The notes beneath the pieces are model-generated. The model was not told the origin of the DNA and did not search any database. It saw nothing but the letters and a program-made list of their open reading frames with translations. 64,000 nt of DNA, taken from the NCBI RefSeq assembly GCF_003667275.1, contig NZ_RCNV01000010.1:1-64000 (forward strand). Reading direction: 5' to 3'. The position numbers and the translations under genes are program-made. The number at the start of each line of letters is the position of its first letter. The first letter of the stretch is position 1. The stretch is from Mesonia aquimarina (lineage in GTDB: Bacteria; Bacteroidota; Bacteroidia; Flavobacteriales; Flavobacteriaceae). This document shows, in pieces, positions 43,914-54,200 of this stretch.

Positions 43914-44150
43914 TTACCAATTTGCTGATATTCGCTCTAAATCTTCTTGACTTTTTACATTCCCATTTTTGAAATCCAATTCAGATTTTTCAATTCGATT
44001 AATTAATTCCTCGACAGTAAATGGTTTTAATTCAGGATTGTGTTCAATCTCTCTTTTTAGGATATAATTTTCCAATTTGTCAAATAATATCTCGTCCTTA
44101 ATTTGGGCTAGATAAGTTATTAAATTGAGTTTTCGAGTTTGTAAATCCAT
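43914..44150 (-). CDS. Antitoxin of the RelE/ParE pair
   Basis: 78 residues, small and acidic: LNLITYLAQIKDEILFDKLENYI, then PFTVEELINRIEKSELDFKNG and a C-terminal ESLERISANW-like QEDLERISANW. This is the common flavobacterial antitoxin layout: an N-terminal DNA-binding or dimerising part and a C-terminal toxin-wrapping helix. It precedes the toxin gene with a 2-base gap, so the pair is an operon. Confidence 0.85.
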   Translation of the reverse strand: MDLQTRKLNLITYLAQIKDEILFDKLENYILKREIEHNPELKPFTVEELINRIEKSELDFKNGNVKSQEDLERISANW

Positions 44151-44392
44151 AATTCGTGTATTTAATCAAAAATACAATTTTTTTACTAAATGTTTATTTG
44201 GAAAACGATTTTGTATTATTGCCAACGGCAGTCTTTCTCAAAACTACCTGCTTTATAGTTAAAAATAGTTATAATCTGGTATCAAACCAAAAAGCTAATC
44301 TTATCCGGTTTTTTTATTTCATAGACCAATCAAATCTGATTTATTGGACTTTATATATACTAAAATACACTTATCTTGTCTACTAAGGTTTT

Positions 44393-44599
44393 GTGTATAA
44401 GACAGTTGATAAATTAACAAGAAAAAGTTTTCTGCTGCAACTAGAAGACGATAGTTTGTATTTGGTATACAGAAAAGATAAAGTAAGAATAGAAATTTGG
44501 GCAAAACATGATAGTAACAATCGTAAATTTTCCCAATGGTATAGTTATGCTGAATATTTACAATTATTTGGTCTAGCACCAAACAAAAATTCGTTTTAA
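44393..44599 (+). pseudogene. Truncated copy of the 42904 secreted protein
   Basis: GTG-started frame of 68 codons that matches the C-terminal half of the 42904 protein (LLQLEDDSLYLVY, KVRIEIW, FSQWYSYAEYLQLFG) but lacks the signal peptide and the first 60 residues. Upstream DNA (44151-44392) has no remnant of the missing part and no other gene. Probably a 5'-truncated duplicate. Confidence 0.7.
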
Positions 44600-44609
44600 T
44601 TGTAAGCTG

Positions 44610-44741
44610 ATGACCTTATACGAGTTTAAATTATTAGATAAAGAAAAACAGTACGATGTAATATTTAAGCAAGGTACTTTTATAGAGTATCACTTAGAAC
44701 TTAACAGGCGTTTCGCTCTATATGCGGTAGATAAATTATAG
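44610..44741 (+). CDS. 43-residue small protein, second module copy
   Basis: ATG-started, 43 codons, homologous end to end to the TTG-started ORF at 43337-43474. It contains IFKQGTFIEYHLELNRRF and ends ALYAVDKL. It lies 10 bases after the truncated secreted-protein copy, the same order and spacing as the first module. Confidence 0.55.
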   Translation: MTLYEFKLLDKEKQYDVIFKQGTFIEYHLELNRRFALYAVDKL

Positions 44742-44752
44742 TGATGAAACAC

Positions 44753-45160
44753 CTAAGCATTTTTCAACAACTCCCTTTTCTCCTCAATTTGTGTTTTAAT
44801 GGATTTAATAGCATTTAGAAAAAAAGCTTCTGATTCCTCAAGGCTTTTGTGACTCTCTTTTAATAACAGTAAATGCTTTTCTAAAACTTTCACCTCCTTT
44901 TGTAAAAGATAAGTAGGATCTTCTTTCGGTTCTTCAGCTTTTTGGTGAGGTTCAGCTAACATATCTCCCTCTTGACATAATAACCAAGCCGGATTTAATT
45001 CAGGACATCTTCGATAAACCAATTCAGCATCAAATGTATTTCTTCCTTTCCAATTAGAAAAAACCTGTGGTCTAATTCCAAGAAAAGCTGCAAACTTGGC
45101 ATCCGTTTCAAAGCCATAGTGTTGTTTAATTTGATTCAGCATTTCTGATTTATCCAACAT
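44753..45160 (-). CDS. CI-like phage repressor, helix-turn-helix protein
   Basis: 135 residues. Residues 5-60 form a Bacteriophage CI repressor-type helix-turn-helix domain (MLNQIKQHYGFETDAKFAAFLGIRPQVFSNWKGR, with VYRRCPELNPAWLLCQEGDM at the end). The C-terminal 55 residues form a heptad-like coiled coil (LLQKEVKVLEKHLLLLKESHKSLEE), probably for oligomerisation; no peptidase domain is present. Two palindromes lie between it and a divergent small ORF, as expected for a lysis-lysogeny style switch, although no other phage genes are near. Confidence 0.85.
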   Translation of the reverse strand: MLDKSEMLNQIKQHYGFETDAKFAAFLGIRPQVFSNWKGRNTFDAELVYRRCPELNPAWLLCQEGDMLAEPHQKAEEPKEDPTYLLQKEVKVLEKHLLLLKESHKSLEESEAFFLNAIKSIKTQIEEKRELLKNA

Positions 45161-45188
45161 AACTTAATTTCTTATATATTTTAACAGT

Positions 45189-45216
45189 AAACATTTTGAA
45201 TACAAACAAAATGTTT
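45189..45216. promoter_or_regulatory. Candidate repressor operator 1
   Basis: Perfect 10-bp inverted repeat AAACATTTTG (45189-45198) and CAAAATGTTT (45207-45216) with an 8-base spacer, 29 bases upstream of the CI-like repressor start. Its position fits autoregulation. Confidence 0.55.
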
Positions 45217-45244
45217 ATATGTTTGATATCTAATTTATTATTAC

Positions 45245-45265
45245 TTGTTCCCGAGCTCGGAACAA
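45245..45265. promoter_or_regulatory. Candidate repressor operator 2
   Basis: TTGTTCC (45245-45251) and GGAACAA (45259-45265) flank CGAGCTC, a 7-7-7 palindrome. It lies between the repressor gene and the divergent Cro-like ORF. GC-rich against an AT-rich background. Confidence 0.5.
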
Positions 45266-45293
45266 CTGTAAAAGTTTTAAAGATACAAAAAAA

Positions 45294-45467
45294 GTGGAAC
45301 AAGCCTGTCATGCAGCCATTATTAAGCGATTAGCAGAAAAGTATGAAGTCAGCATGCGGTATATACGTTATTGCTTAAATAATGAACGAAATCCACCTTT
45401 TTCAGATAAGTTGAAACAGGACTATAAACAAATGATTAGAAAGGTGATGGTAGTGATTAAAGAGTAG
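45294..45467 (+). CDS. Short Cro-like DNA-binding ORF divergent from the repressor
   Basis: GTG-started frame of 57 codons: VEQACHAAIIKRLAEKYEVSMRY, then IRYCLNNERNPPFSDKLKQD and a C-terminal helix. KRLAEKYEVSMRYIRYCLNNERNP has helix-turn-helix character. The frame is open further upstream but no ATG exists before codon 21, so the exact start is uncertain. It faces the CI-like gene across two palindromes. The call rests on pattern only. Confidence 0.45.
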   Translation: MEQACHAAIIKRLAEKYEVSMRYIRYCLNNERNPPFSDKLKQDYKQMIRKVMVVIKE

Positions 45468-45548
45468 TTTCATGATAAGAATTAATGGAGTAGAAAGCAG
45501 TAATAAAGAAAACTTGTAAAGCTAAATGTTTTTTTTAGAACTGAAGAT

Positions 45549-46800
45549 CGGCCTATAGAAAATAGCTCGTGAAATTTGAAGCGCGGGCTCCGTAAAATTT
45601 TAGGCTGTTCGAGTGGAGCGAGTTCCTAAAATTTAGGAGTCAAGCAATAAATTTAGAGCTAGTTTCTTAAGCCTAGATTTTTTTGCTTCGTTTTTTCATC
45701 AATGGAAAAAATGAAGAATGAAATACTAGAAAAGAAATGTAGAATTAAAACCAATGCTTATGTAGCAAAAATCGAACAGTTGATAGCGATTAGAATAGAA
45801 CTATTATTTGTAGCATGGTAAACTTGATTAATGCTTCGACAAGCTCAGCATGACAGCTAGAAGCTAAAGGCTAACAACTAAAACAAATAAGCTTTTTTAT
45901 TTCCTTTGGAGGAGCAGGAGGAAGACAATAAAGGCTGTTCATTTTCTTTGCTTACCCAAAGAAAAGAACCAAAAGAAAGGGAACTTTTTTGTAGGTGTTT
46001 TGCCTAAGGGCAAACCGAATTCCTTCTCCTAAATTGCTTCCAAGGCTTCAGCAATTTTTAACGGAGAAATAATTCTACACTTAAAAAAAGGATAAAAAAC
46101 TAAAATATATAAGGCTATGCTATACAAAAATAAGGAGAAACTGGAAGTTAATAGTAAACAGCTTAGGGTAAGCTAGAGTTAAACCCGGCCTATCGAAAAT
46201 ATTGCGTGAAATTAGTAGTGAAGGAAGCGTAAAATTTCAGACTGTTTGAGTGGAGCGAGTTTCTGAAATTTAGCTTTCGAACAAATAATTTAGCAATAGT
46301 TTCGTAAGCCTAGACTTTTTTGCTTCGTTTTTTTGGCAATGAAAAAAATGAATAATGAAATACTAGAAAAGAAATGTAGAATTAAAACCGATGCTTATAA
46401 GAACATAAGAGATGCTAAAAGCTAAACAGGATGAGATGCTGAAACAAGTTCAGTATGACAGCCAGGATAGAATTTTAAACTGGCCTATAGAAAATAGCTC
46501 GTAAAATTTGAAGCGCGGGCTCCGTAAAATTTTAGGCTGTTTGAGCCCCGATGGTCCCGATAGCTATCGGGAGAGTTCCTAAAATTTAGGAGTCAAGCAA
46601 TAAATTTAGAGCTAGTTTCTTAAGCCTAGATTTTTTTGCTTCGTTTTTTCATCAATGAAAAAATGAAGAATGAAACATCAGAAAAGAAATGTTGAATTAA
46701 AACCGATGCTATAAGAAAATACTAAAAGCTAAACAGGATGAGATGCTGAATCGAGTTCAGCATGACAGCTACAAGCTAAAGGCTAACAGCTAAAAAACAA
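45549..46800 (-). repeat. Cluster of three inverted long-repeat copies
   Basis: Copies D (about 45549-45780), E (about 46185-46395) and F (about 46483-46710) are in opposite orientation to copies A-C. Each has GGCCTATAGAAAATAGC-like, ATTTTAGGCTGTTYGAG, GTTTCTTAAGCCTAGA and TTTTTGCTTCGTTTTTT blocks. Copy F carries a CCCGATAGCTATCGGG insert where copies A and B have CTCCGC. Palindromic repeats at 45831, 46437 and 46743 sit between copies. Near 45945 a stretch reads TTTTCTTTGCTTACCCAAAG, a common flavobacterial intergenic string. No gene is seen in 45468-46885. Confidence 0.8.
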
Positions 46801-46804
46801 AAAA

Positions 46805-46839
46805 AACCTCCCCTTCAGTTTGCAGACCGCGGGAAGGTT
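46805..46839 (+). other. GC-rich hairpin in the susC leader region
   Basis: AACCTCCCC (46805-46813) pairs with GGGAAGGTT (46831-46839), one bulge, 47 bases before the susC ATG. It may be the terminator-like remnant of the preceding repeat cluster or a leader structure; no test possible by reading. Confidence 0.35.
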
Positions 46840-46885
46840 CAAAATTTTAATTAAAGAATATGTAACTAAAATTTACTACAAAATT

Positions 46886-49885
46886 ATGAAAAATTACTAC
46901 ACGCCCGCCTATGGGGCAGGACTATTTATGCTCCTACTCTACCTTTATAGCGGGCAAGCCTACGGGCAAACCACCTACCCTCTTAGCGGAACCGTTACCG
47001 ATACCACGGGACAAGTCATCCCCGGCGTGCATGTGCAACGCCTGGGCACCCCACAGGGAACCACCACCAATTTTGAGGGGCAATATTCATTAGCCGTACA
47101 AGCCAGCGACAGCCTTATGTTTACCTATTTAGGACTCACGCCACAGCGCATTGCAGTAAATGGCCGGCAGGAGCTGCATGTACATTTACAACCCGACCAA
47201 GAAGCACTGGATGCGGTGGTCATTAATGCGGGGTATTACAGTACGACGAGAGAAGAAAGCACAGGAAGTATAGCCAAGGTCACTGCTAAAGAAATGGAAA
47301 AGCAACTATTAAGCAGTCCTTTAGAAGCTCTGCAAGGACGAGTGCCCGGAGTCGTCCTTACACAAAGTAGCGGACTTCCCGGCGCGGGGGTAAATCTACA
47401 AATACGCGGGCAAGGAAGTCTGCGTTCACGTGCCAATTACCCGCTCTATGTGGTTGATGGCGTCCCTATACAATCGACTCCTATTCCTTCAGTTAACGGA
47501 TTATACCCGGCAAATGTTGGGTTTAACCCCTTGAGTAGTCTAAATCCTGACGATATAGAAAGCATAGAAGTCTTAAAAGATGCTGATGCCACTGCCATCT
47601 ACGGCTCTCGCGGAGCCAATGGCGTAATATTAATAAGTACTAAGCAAGGGCTAGCCGGAAAGCCACAATTTAGTATAGATGTACGCAGTGAAGTTTCGCA
47701 AGTGAGTAATCAATTAGCGCTTTTGCATACAGAAGATTACTTGGCGATGCGTCGGGAAGCTTTTGCCAATGATGAGGTAGAACCTACGGTGGCGAATGCT
47801 CCTGATTTGGTGTTATGGGATCAAGACCGCTATACCGACTGGCAAGATAAATTTATAGGAAACAGCGCATATAGCCACCAAGTCTCTGCCGCCCTAAAAG
47901 GAGGAAGTAAAGCTATGCAGTATCGCCTTTCGGGTCGTTTTAGAGATGAAGAAACGGTATTTCCGGGAGATTTTGGCACCCAAAGTGCAAATGTTGGGCT
48001 GCATTTGAGTCAAGGTGCGCCCGATGATGCTTTTCAAGCACAATTATCGGTTAATTACGCCTATCAAGACCAGTCTTTTTTTAACGCTTCTTCTTTGATG
48101 AATACCTTACTTACTTTGCCTCCTAACGCACCAGCGCTATATGATGAACAAGGCAACTTAAATTGGGAACTTGATGAGCAAGGAAACCCTACTTTTTCTA
48201 ATCCGATGGCACTCTTACTACAAGAATATAGTGCGCAAACCCATAATTTGGTAAGCAATGCCGTATTAGAATATGAGGTGCTTCCGGATTTACGGCTAAA
48301 AGCAAATTTAGGCTATACCCGAATTGAGCGACAAGAAGAAACTATTTACCCAAGAGAAGCCATTAGTCCGGCCTATCTGGAGACAAGCGAATCGAATACC
48401 CAAACCGGCAGCCTTATTCGAACTTCGGGTATTGTAGAACCGCAAGTGCTTTATGAATTAGAAGCGGGCGCTTCGCGTTTGCAACTGCAAGCCGGGTTAA
48501 CCTTTCAGCAACGAAATGAACGCCAACAACAATTATTTGGCTCGGGCTATGCCAGTGATGCCTTGTTGGGTAGTTTAGCTCCTGCTGCTGAAGTTCGCTT
48601 ACTACGCGATGATGAAGAAGAATACCGTTATACCGCTGTATTTGGTCGCGTAGGTTATCAGTATAAACAACGTTACTTACTAAACCTAACCGGCAGGCGC
48701 GATGGCTCCAGTAGGTTTGGACCCGGAAAACGCTTTGGGAACTTTGGGGCCATTGGTGCCGGATGGATTGCTTCACGCGAAGCATGGTTTCAACAGGTAT
48801 TGCCCTTTATAAATTTTGCGAAGTTACGGGGAAGTTACGGGATTACCGGAAGTGACCAGATTGGTAATTATGGATATGCCGATACCTATTCGCCTATTTC
48901 TTTGTTTGCGGGAAGTTTAAGTAATGGTGGTCTATTGCCAAGTCGTCTAGCGAATCCTAATTATGCCTGGGAAGAAAACCGGAAGTTAGAAGCCGCAATC
49001 GATATGCAACTATGGAAGAACCGCTTGCAGTTTTCGGTAAACTGGTTTCGTAACCGAACCGATAACCAATTGATTGGATATAACTTACCGGCCACGACGG
49101 GCTTTGGCAGTGTACAAGCCAACTTACCCGCTGAAGTAGAGAATAAAGGTTGGGAACTATCCCTTTCGGGGAGCCCGATTGCTACTGATGAGTGGCATTG
49201 GGAAATTGGAGCTAATATAAGTTTTCCTTCAAACACCTTAGTTGCCTATCCTGAATTGGAAAGCTCTTCGTATGCGTATCAATACAAAATTGGGGAACCC
49301 TTAGCCATACGACAGTTATACCGCTATGAAGGGATAGACCCCGAAACCGGCACCTATGCGTTTACGGATATTAATGGTGACGGGGTTTTGACCCCCGAGG
49401 ATTATGCGGAAACCGCATTTTTAGGAAGAGAATATTATGGCGGCTTAAACAGTAGTTTACGGTATAAGGGCTTTTCATTAGATGTTTTGGTAGAGTTTGT
49501 TAAACAGCAAGGCGTAGGTACGCGCGGTTTATTTGCTTACCCCCCGGGCTTTCGGTATAACCAGCCTGCAGGAGTTGTGGAAGGTGGCGAAAATCGAGCT
49601 GAATATACGCAATCCTTTGGAAATTATATGCCTTATAGCAGGAGTAGCTCCAGTGAGCTTAACATTGAAGATGCTTCTTACATTCGTGTAAAAAGTCTTT
49701 CGATAGCTTACGATTTGCCAAAAAGCTTCTTACGTAAAACAGGCATTCTACGTACACAAGTCTATGTGCGCGGGCAAAATTTATGGACGTTTACCGATTA
49801 TTCCGGTTTAGACCCGCAAGTACCCGGAAGCACAAACCTTCCTATTTTAAAACGCCTAGCCTTAGGACTCTCTATTAACTTTTAA
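46886..49885 (+). CDS. SusC/RagA family TonB-dependent outer-membrane transporter
   Basis: 999 residues from the ATG at 46886, which starts the signal peptide (ending GQAYGQ). Next come the carboxypeptidase-like regulatory domain (GTVTDTTGQVIPGVHVQRLG, about 33-110), the plug (AKVTAKEMEKQLLSSPLEALQGRVPGV, ending IYGSRGANGVILISTK, the SusC signature), and a 22-strand barrel ending LKRLALGLSINF. SusC proteins pump a substrate across the outer membrane using TonB, with SusD as lid. SusD and a propeller-amidohydrolase follow. The 5' part looks richer in G and C than its neighbours, hinting at transfer. The substrate could be a glycan or peptide; the operon suggests peptide or amide compounds. Confidence 0.95.
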   Translation: MKNYYTPAYGAGLFMLLLYLYSGQAYGQTTYPLSGTVTDTTGQVIPGVHVQRLGTPQGTTTNFEGQYSLAVQASDSLMFTYLGLTPQRIAVNGRQELHVHLQPDQEALDAVVINAGYYSTTREESTGSIAKVTAKEMEKQLLSSPLEALQGRVPGVVLTQSSGLPGAGVNLQIRGQGSLRSRANYPLYVVDGVPIQSTPIPSVNGLYPANVGFNPLSSLNPDDIESIEVLKDADATAIYGSRGANGVILISTKQGLAGKPQFSIDVRSEVSQVSNQLALLHTEDYLAMRREAFANDEVEPTVANAPDLVLWDQDRYTDWQDKFIGNSAYSHQVSAALKGGSKAMQYRLSGRFRDEETVFPGDFGTQSANVGLHLSQGAPDDAFQAQLSVNYAYQDQSFFNASSLMNTLLTLPPNAPALYDEQGNLNWELDEQGNPTFSNPMALLLQEYSAQTHNLVSNAVLEYEVLPDLRLKANLGYTRIERQEETIYPREAISPAYLETSESNTQTGSLIRTSGIVEPQVLYELEAGASRLQLQAGLTFQQRNERQQQLFGSGYASDALLGSLAPAAEVRLLRDDEEEYRYTAVFGRVGYQYKQRYLLNLTGRRDGSSRFGPGKRFGNFGAIGAGWIASREAWFQQVLPFINFAKLRGSYGITGSDQIGNYGYADTYSPISLFAGSLSNGGLLPSRLANPNYAWEENRKLEAAIDMQLWKNRLQFSVNWFRNRTDNQLIGYNLPATTGFGSVQANLPAEVENKGWELSLSGSPIATDEWHWEIGANISFPSNTLVAYPELESSSYAYQYKIGEPLAIRQLYRYEGIDPETGTYAFTDINGDGVLTPEDYAETAFLGREYYGGLNSSLRYKGFSLDVLVEFVKQQGVGTRGLFAYPPGFRYNQPAGVVEGGENRAEYTQSFGNYMPYSRSSSSELNIEDASYIRVKSLSIAYDLPKSFLRKTGILRTQVYVRGQNLWTFTDYSGLDPQVPGSTNLPILKRLALGLSINF

Positions 49886-49896
49886 AAATTTACAAG

Positions 49897-51282
49897 ATGA
49901 AATATATCTATATTTATTTAGTAATAGGCCTAGTAAGCCTACTTTGGAGCTGTGAAGACTATGTTGATATCGGGCAACCTCCCAATGATCTAACTCAAAC
50001 CAGTGTTTTTACAGAAGAACGAACGGCCCAAGCTGCATTAGACGGCATCTATCATCAGCTTCAAGAAAGCGGTTTTGCCAGTGGCGATCGAAATAGCGTA
50101 AGTTTATTAAGTGCGGTAAGCAGCGATGAAATGATTGAATATGCACAAGAAAACGACCGACAAGCTTTTTTTAGCATGACCTTACAAGCAGAAAATAGCC
50201 ATAATGAAAGTTTATGGGCTAGTTTTTACGAACGTATATATTCGATTAATGCTTTTTTGGAAGGAGTGACAACGAGCGAAGCTTTACCGCCGGAGTTTGT
50301 AAAGCGGGCACAGGGAGAAGCCTTGGCATTACGTGCTTTTAGTTATTTGTATTTAACTGAGCTTTACGGGGCCGTACCCTTGGCGCAAGGGACAGCCTAT
50401 CAAGAAAATGCTCAATTAGAACGAAGCCCGCAAGTTGATGTATATAACTTTATATTGAGTGATCTGTTGCAAGCCCGAGAACACTTAGAAGACCACGGGA
50501 TATCGAACCCGGGTATACGTACGCGTATAGGTGCTGCGGCTGTGGAAAGTTTATTGGCTCGTGTATATTTATACCAACAAGCTTGGCCTGAAGCTGAAAA
50601 AGCCGCTGATGCGGTATTGGCTGAGGGAAGCTATACATTGGAAAATGATTTGAATGCGGCATTTTTAGCGGATAGTGCCGAAGCTATTTGGCAGTTGTTG
50701 CCCACAGACCCCCGGTTTAATACTTGGCAAGGGCAGTATTATATTTTAACCGGCTCGCCAGAAACCCCTTTAGCGCCGGCTTCTTTAGCAATGCGGGAAG
50801 AATTGGTAAATGCTTTTGATGCCCAAGACTTACGAAAACAAGCTTGGATAGGAAGCTTAAATGAAGGCGGAAACACCTATGCCTATCCGTTTAAATACAA
50901 ACAAAAGCAGCAAGGCGAACCTATGGAATACAATATGATGTTACGCTTGGCTGAAATCTACTTAATTCGTGCCGAAGCCCGTTTGGAACAGGGAAAAATT
51001 AGCGAAGCCCGTAGTGATTTAAATATGATAAGAACCCGTGCTGGTTTAGCTGATTTTACAGGCCAAGGAGAAGCTGCTCTGCGGGCTGAACTTTACCACC
51101 AACGCCGCTTAGAGCTTTTTGCGGAAGGAGGGCATCGCTGGATTGACTTAAAACGATGGAACAGAGCCGGTACGGTATTAGCTCCCTTAAAACCTGCTTG
51201 GGATCCCCACGACAAATTATATCCCATTCCTGCTTCCGAATTGTTGAAGAATCCAAATCTCGATCAAAATGAGGGCTATTAA
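49897..51282 (+). CDS. SusD/RagB family surface lipoprotein
   Basis: 461 residues. Lipobox LLWSC with acidic ED after the lipidated Cys, matching Bacteroidetes surface-export signals. TPR-like helices typical of SusD: TAQAALDGIYHQLQESG, AQGEALALRAFSYLYLTELYGAVPL, and the C-terminal LAEIYLIRAEARLEQGKISEARSDLNMIRTRAGL with RRLELFAEGGHRWIDLKRW. It binds substrate over the SusC channel. It starts 11 bases after susC and overlaps the next gene by 14 bases (51269-51282), so the three are one operon. Confidence 0.96.
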   Translation: MKYIYIYLVIGLVSLLWSCEDYVDIGQPPNDLTQTSVFTEERTAQAALDGIYHQLQESGFASGDRNSVSLLSAVSSDEMIEYAQENDRQAFFSMTLQAENSHNESLWASFYERIYSINAFLEGVTTSEALPPEFVKRAQGEALALRAFSYLYLTELYGAVPLAQGTAYQENAQLERSPQVDVYNFILSDLLQAREHLEDHGISNPGIRTRIGAAAVESLLARVYLYQQAWPEAEKAADAVLAEGSYTLENDLNAAFLADSAEAIWQLLPTDPRFNTWQGQYYILTGSPETPLAPASLAMREELVNAFDAQDLRKQAWIGSLNEGGNTYAYPFKYKQKQQGEPMEYNMMLRLAEIYLIRAEARLEQGKISEARSDLNMIRTRAGLADFTGQGEAALRAELYHQRRLELFAEGGHRWIDLKRWNRAGTVLAPLKPAWDPHDKLYPIPASELLKNPNLDQNEGY

Positions 51283-54200
51283 AAAACAATGCTTACAAGG
51301 AGTTTGGAGTATGCTATTCTTGTTTAGCATAGCGATGTTAGGACAGCCTGCAGAACATAAGGAGATTAATTTTGAAACACAGCAATTTACCAACCCCCAT
51401 CTTTCGTTATCCCCAAACGGAGAAGACCTTTTATTTGATGTATTGGGAGACTTATACCTCGTGCCTGTAAGCGGAGGAACTGCCATTCCTTTATTGCGTG
51501 ATGCCCATTGGAATATGAAGGCTAGTTTTTCTCCCGATGGTAAATCTATTGCTTATTTAAGTGATCGTGGTGGCAACATTGCGCTATGGCAAACGAATTT
51601 GGATACTGGCAAAAGTACCTCCTATGCTTTAGCACGGAAACATTGGAGCGCCACTTATTTCTGGTTAGGCAATGCCTTAGGCTATGAAAAAGACGGATCA
51701 ATTTATTATTTTACAAAGGACAACACAAAAGAGGCATGTTATTCGGCAATAGCGGTACCCCCTTATCAAGTAGGCTCTATTTCAGCAACCGGATGGAAGG
51801 CTTATTGTGGCGGGCAAAACTTACAAGAAATTGATTTAGCAACAGGAACCTCGCATACATTGTTCGAAACTGATAATAGCGCCATACAGCCCAAAGTAAA
51901 TGCAAGGGGTGATGCAGTTGCTTACCTATCGCCTCGCCCCAGCTTTTCAGGATCCAAATTTGATTTGATGCTTTGGAATCGCACCACCAGTGAGCATGAT
52001 ACCATTGCCGCTGTTTCGGCAGCTGAGCGCTTATTACCTGATTATAATTTTGGAGCCTCTGGTGACTACTTGTATTTTCCTTTAGAGGGGAAGATACACC
52101 GGTATTCCCTAGCTACAAAAAAAATTAGACCGCTACCTATACGTCTGTCCATTAAAAAATCAATTAATGCTCCTTTGCAACATGTGGATTCCCTTGCAAA
52201 AGATAGTATTACGCATCGTATTATCCGCTGGCCGGATCTTGATGCTAAACGTAATCGCTTTGTTTATACGAGTCTAGGCGAGTTATACTTTCAAGAAAAA
52301 AAAGTAACTGAACCTAGGGTACTTGCAACCGGCAAAGGCTTTGCTTTTTCTCCTGCTTTATCGCCTGATGGTAATTGGATAGCCTATGTACAATGGCAAG
52401 ACGAAGCACAAGGACAAATTTTTATACGTTCGGTAAAAGAAGAAGGAAAGCCTATTCCTATTACAAAAAAAGCCGGACGCTATATAAACCCTACTTGGTC
52501 TCCCGACGGGAAGCAATTAGCCTATATTGAAGATGCCAGCAAAGCCCGTTGGGGACTAAAGTCGCAACACGCAGGACCCAATTACCGAGGATGGGATTTG
52601 AGTTTACAACTTGTGAATGTAAGCGGAACAAAAAAATTGTCGAGTGGTTTTCACACCAAAACACTGGATAGTTTAACAATTGCTGCGGTACGACCGGGGC
52701 GATTTTATCCAGCCATAACGTATCATAATAAAGGAAAGAAACTTTACATAAATACATTCAACCAACAAAAAGACCAACCGGAAATTCGAGAAATCAGTCT
52801 GAAAGGAAACATAAAATCACGTTATCCGATACCGTTTTCTGATGAAGCCAGTATGGCTCATGACGGTAAACGTGTTGCTTGGGTGGCTGAAGGTCGCTTA
52901 TGGATAGGAAGTCCTCAAGAAAATGGAGTTCCAATTCATAAAGCAGTATTATCGGAAAGCGACCCCCGCTATCTGCGGTGGATAGGAAGTAAGGAATTAA
53001 TTTGGACGGAACGTAATACACTGGTACGCTATGACTTAGAGAGTAATAAAAACTACCGCTCGTCGATTAATTTATCTAGTGCCATTGACAAACCCAACGG
53101 AAGTTATGCTTTAGTGGGTGGTCGGATTATTACGATGGAAGGCGATAAGATTATTGAAAACGGGACGCTTATTATTAAAGACAATCGAATTGTAGCAGTG
53201 GGGAGTAAGGAAACAGTAAAAGTACCCGCAGGGATGAAGCAATTTTCCTTAGAGGGCACAACTATTATGCCGGGCTTGATAGATGTGCATGCGCATGATC
53301 ACCACGAAGGCCCTGAAATTTGGCAAAGACAAAATAGTAATTACATCGGGAAACTGGCCTTTGGGGTTACGGGTTTATATGATCCGGCGGCCATAAGTAC
53401 CGATGTTTTTGGAAAAGCTGATTTAGTGCGGACAGGGAAAGCTATAGGTCCTCGTATTTTTTCTTCGGGGGCAGTAATTATGGATGCTCCAAAACAAACA
53501 GAGTTTAGAGCGCTGAAGGATTCAGTAGATGTGGCACGCGTGGTGCGTAATCACTTGGAATATGGCGCACGAATGTTAAAAGAATATGACCAAAAAGATC
53601 GCCGAAAGCGACAAGCCCTTCGTGAAGAAGTTGCTTTGCAAGGCGGACTACTTACCAGTCATATAAGTGAACAACTTGCCGAACGTTTAAGTCGAGTAGT
53701 TGATGGCTACAGCGCCTTAGAACATGAATTGGCTGATTATCCTGTTTATAAAGATGTAATAGAATTGATGGCACAAAGCGGAATTCATTATACACCCACT
53801 TTTATCGTAAGTCCGGGATTCGGTGATCGTTACCTCAGCAGTATGGAAGATTATTCTACAAAATTACAAACCTTGATGCCGCCTTTTCAATACCAAGAAA
53901 TGCTATCTCATTATATGCATTTGGATCCGCGCTTACGAAAACGCTATTCACATGAAATTATACGTGCCGGAGAAATGGTTGAGAAGTTTGTTGCCGCCGG
54001 AGGAAAATTAAGTGTAGGTGCTCACGGCAACGGGCCACCCGGCTTGGGAACCCATTGGGAACTTTGGGCTTTAACAGAAGGTGGTTTATCGCCCATGGAA
54101 GCACTTCGGGCAGCTACGTATAACGGAGCTGATAAATTGGGGCTCGCAGAAGAATTAGGTTCTATTAAAGAAGGTAAATTAGCCGACATAGTTGTATTGA

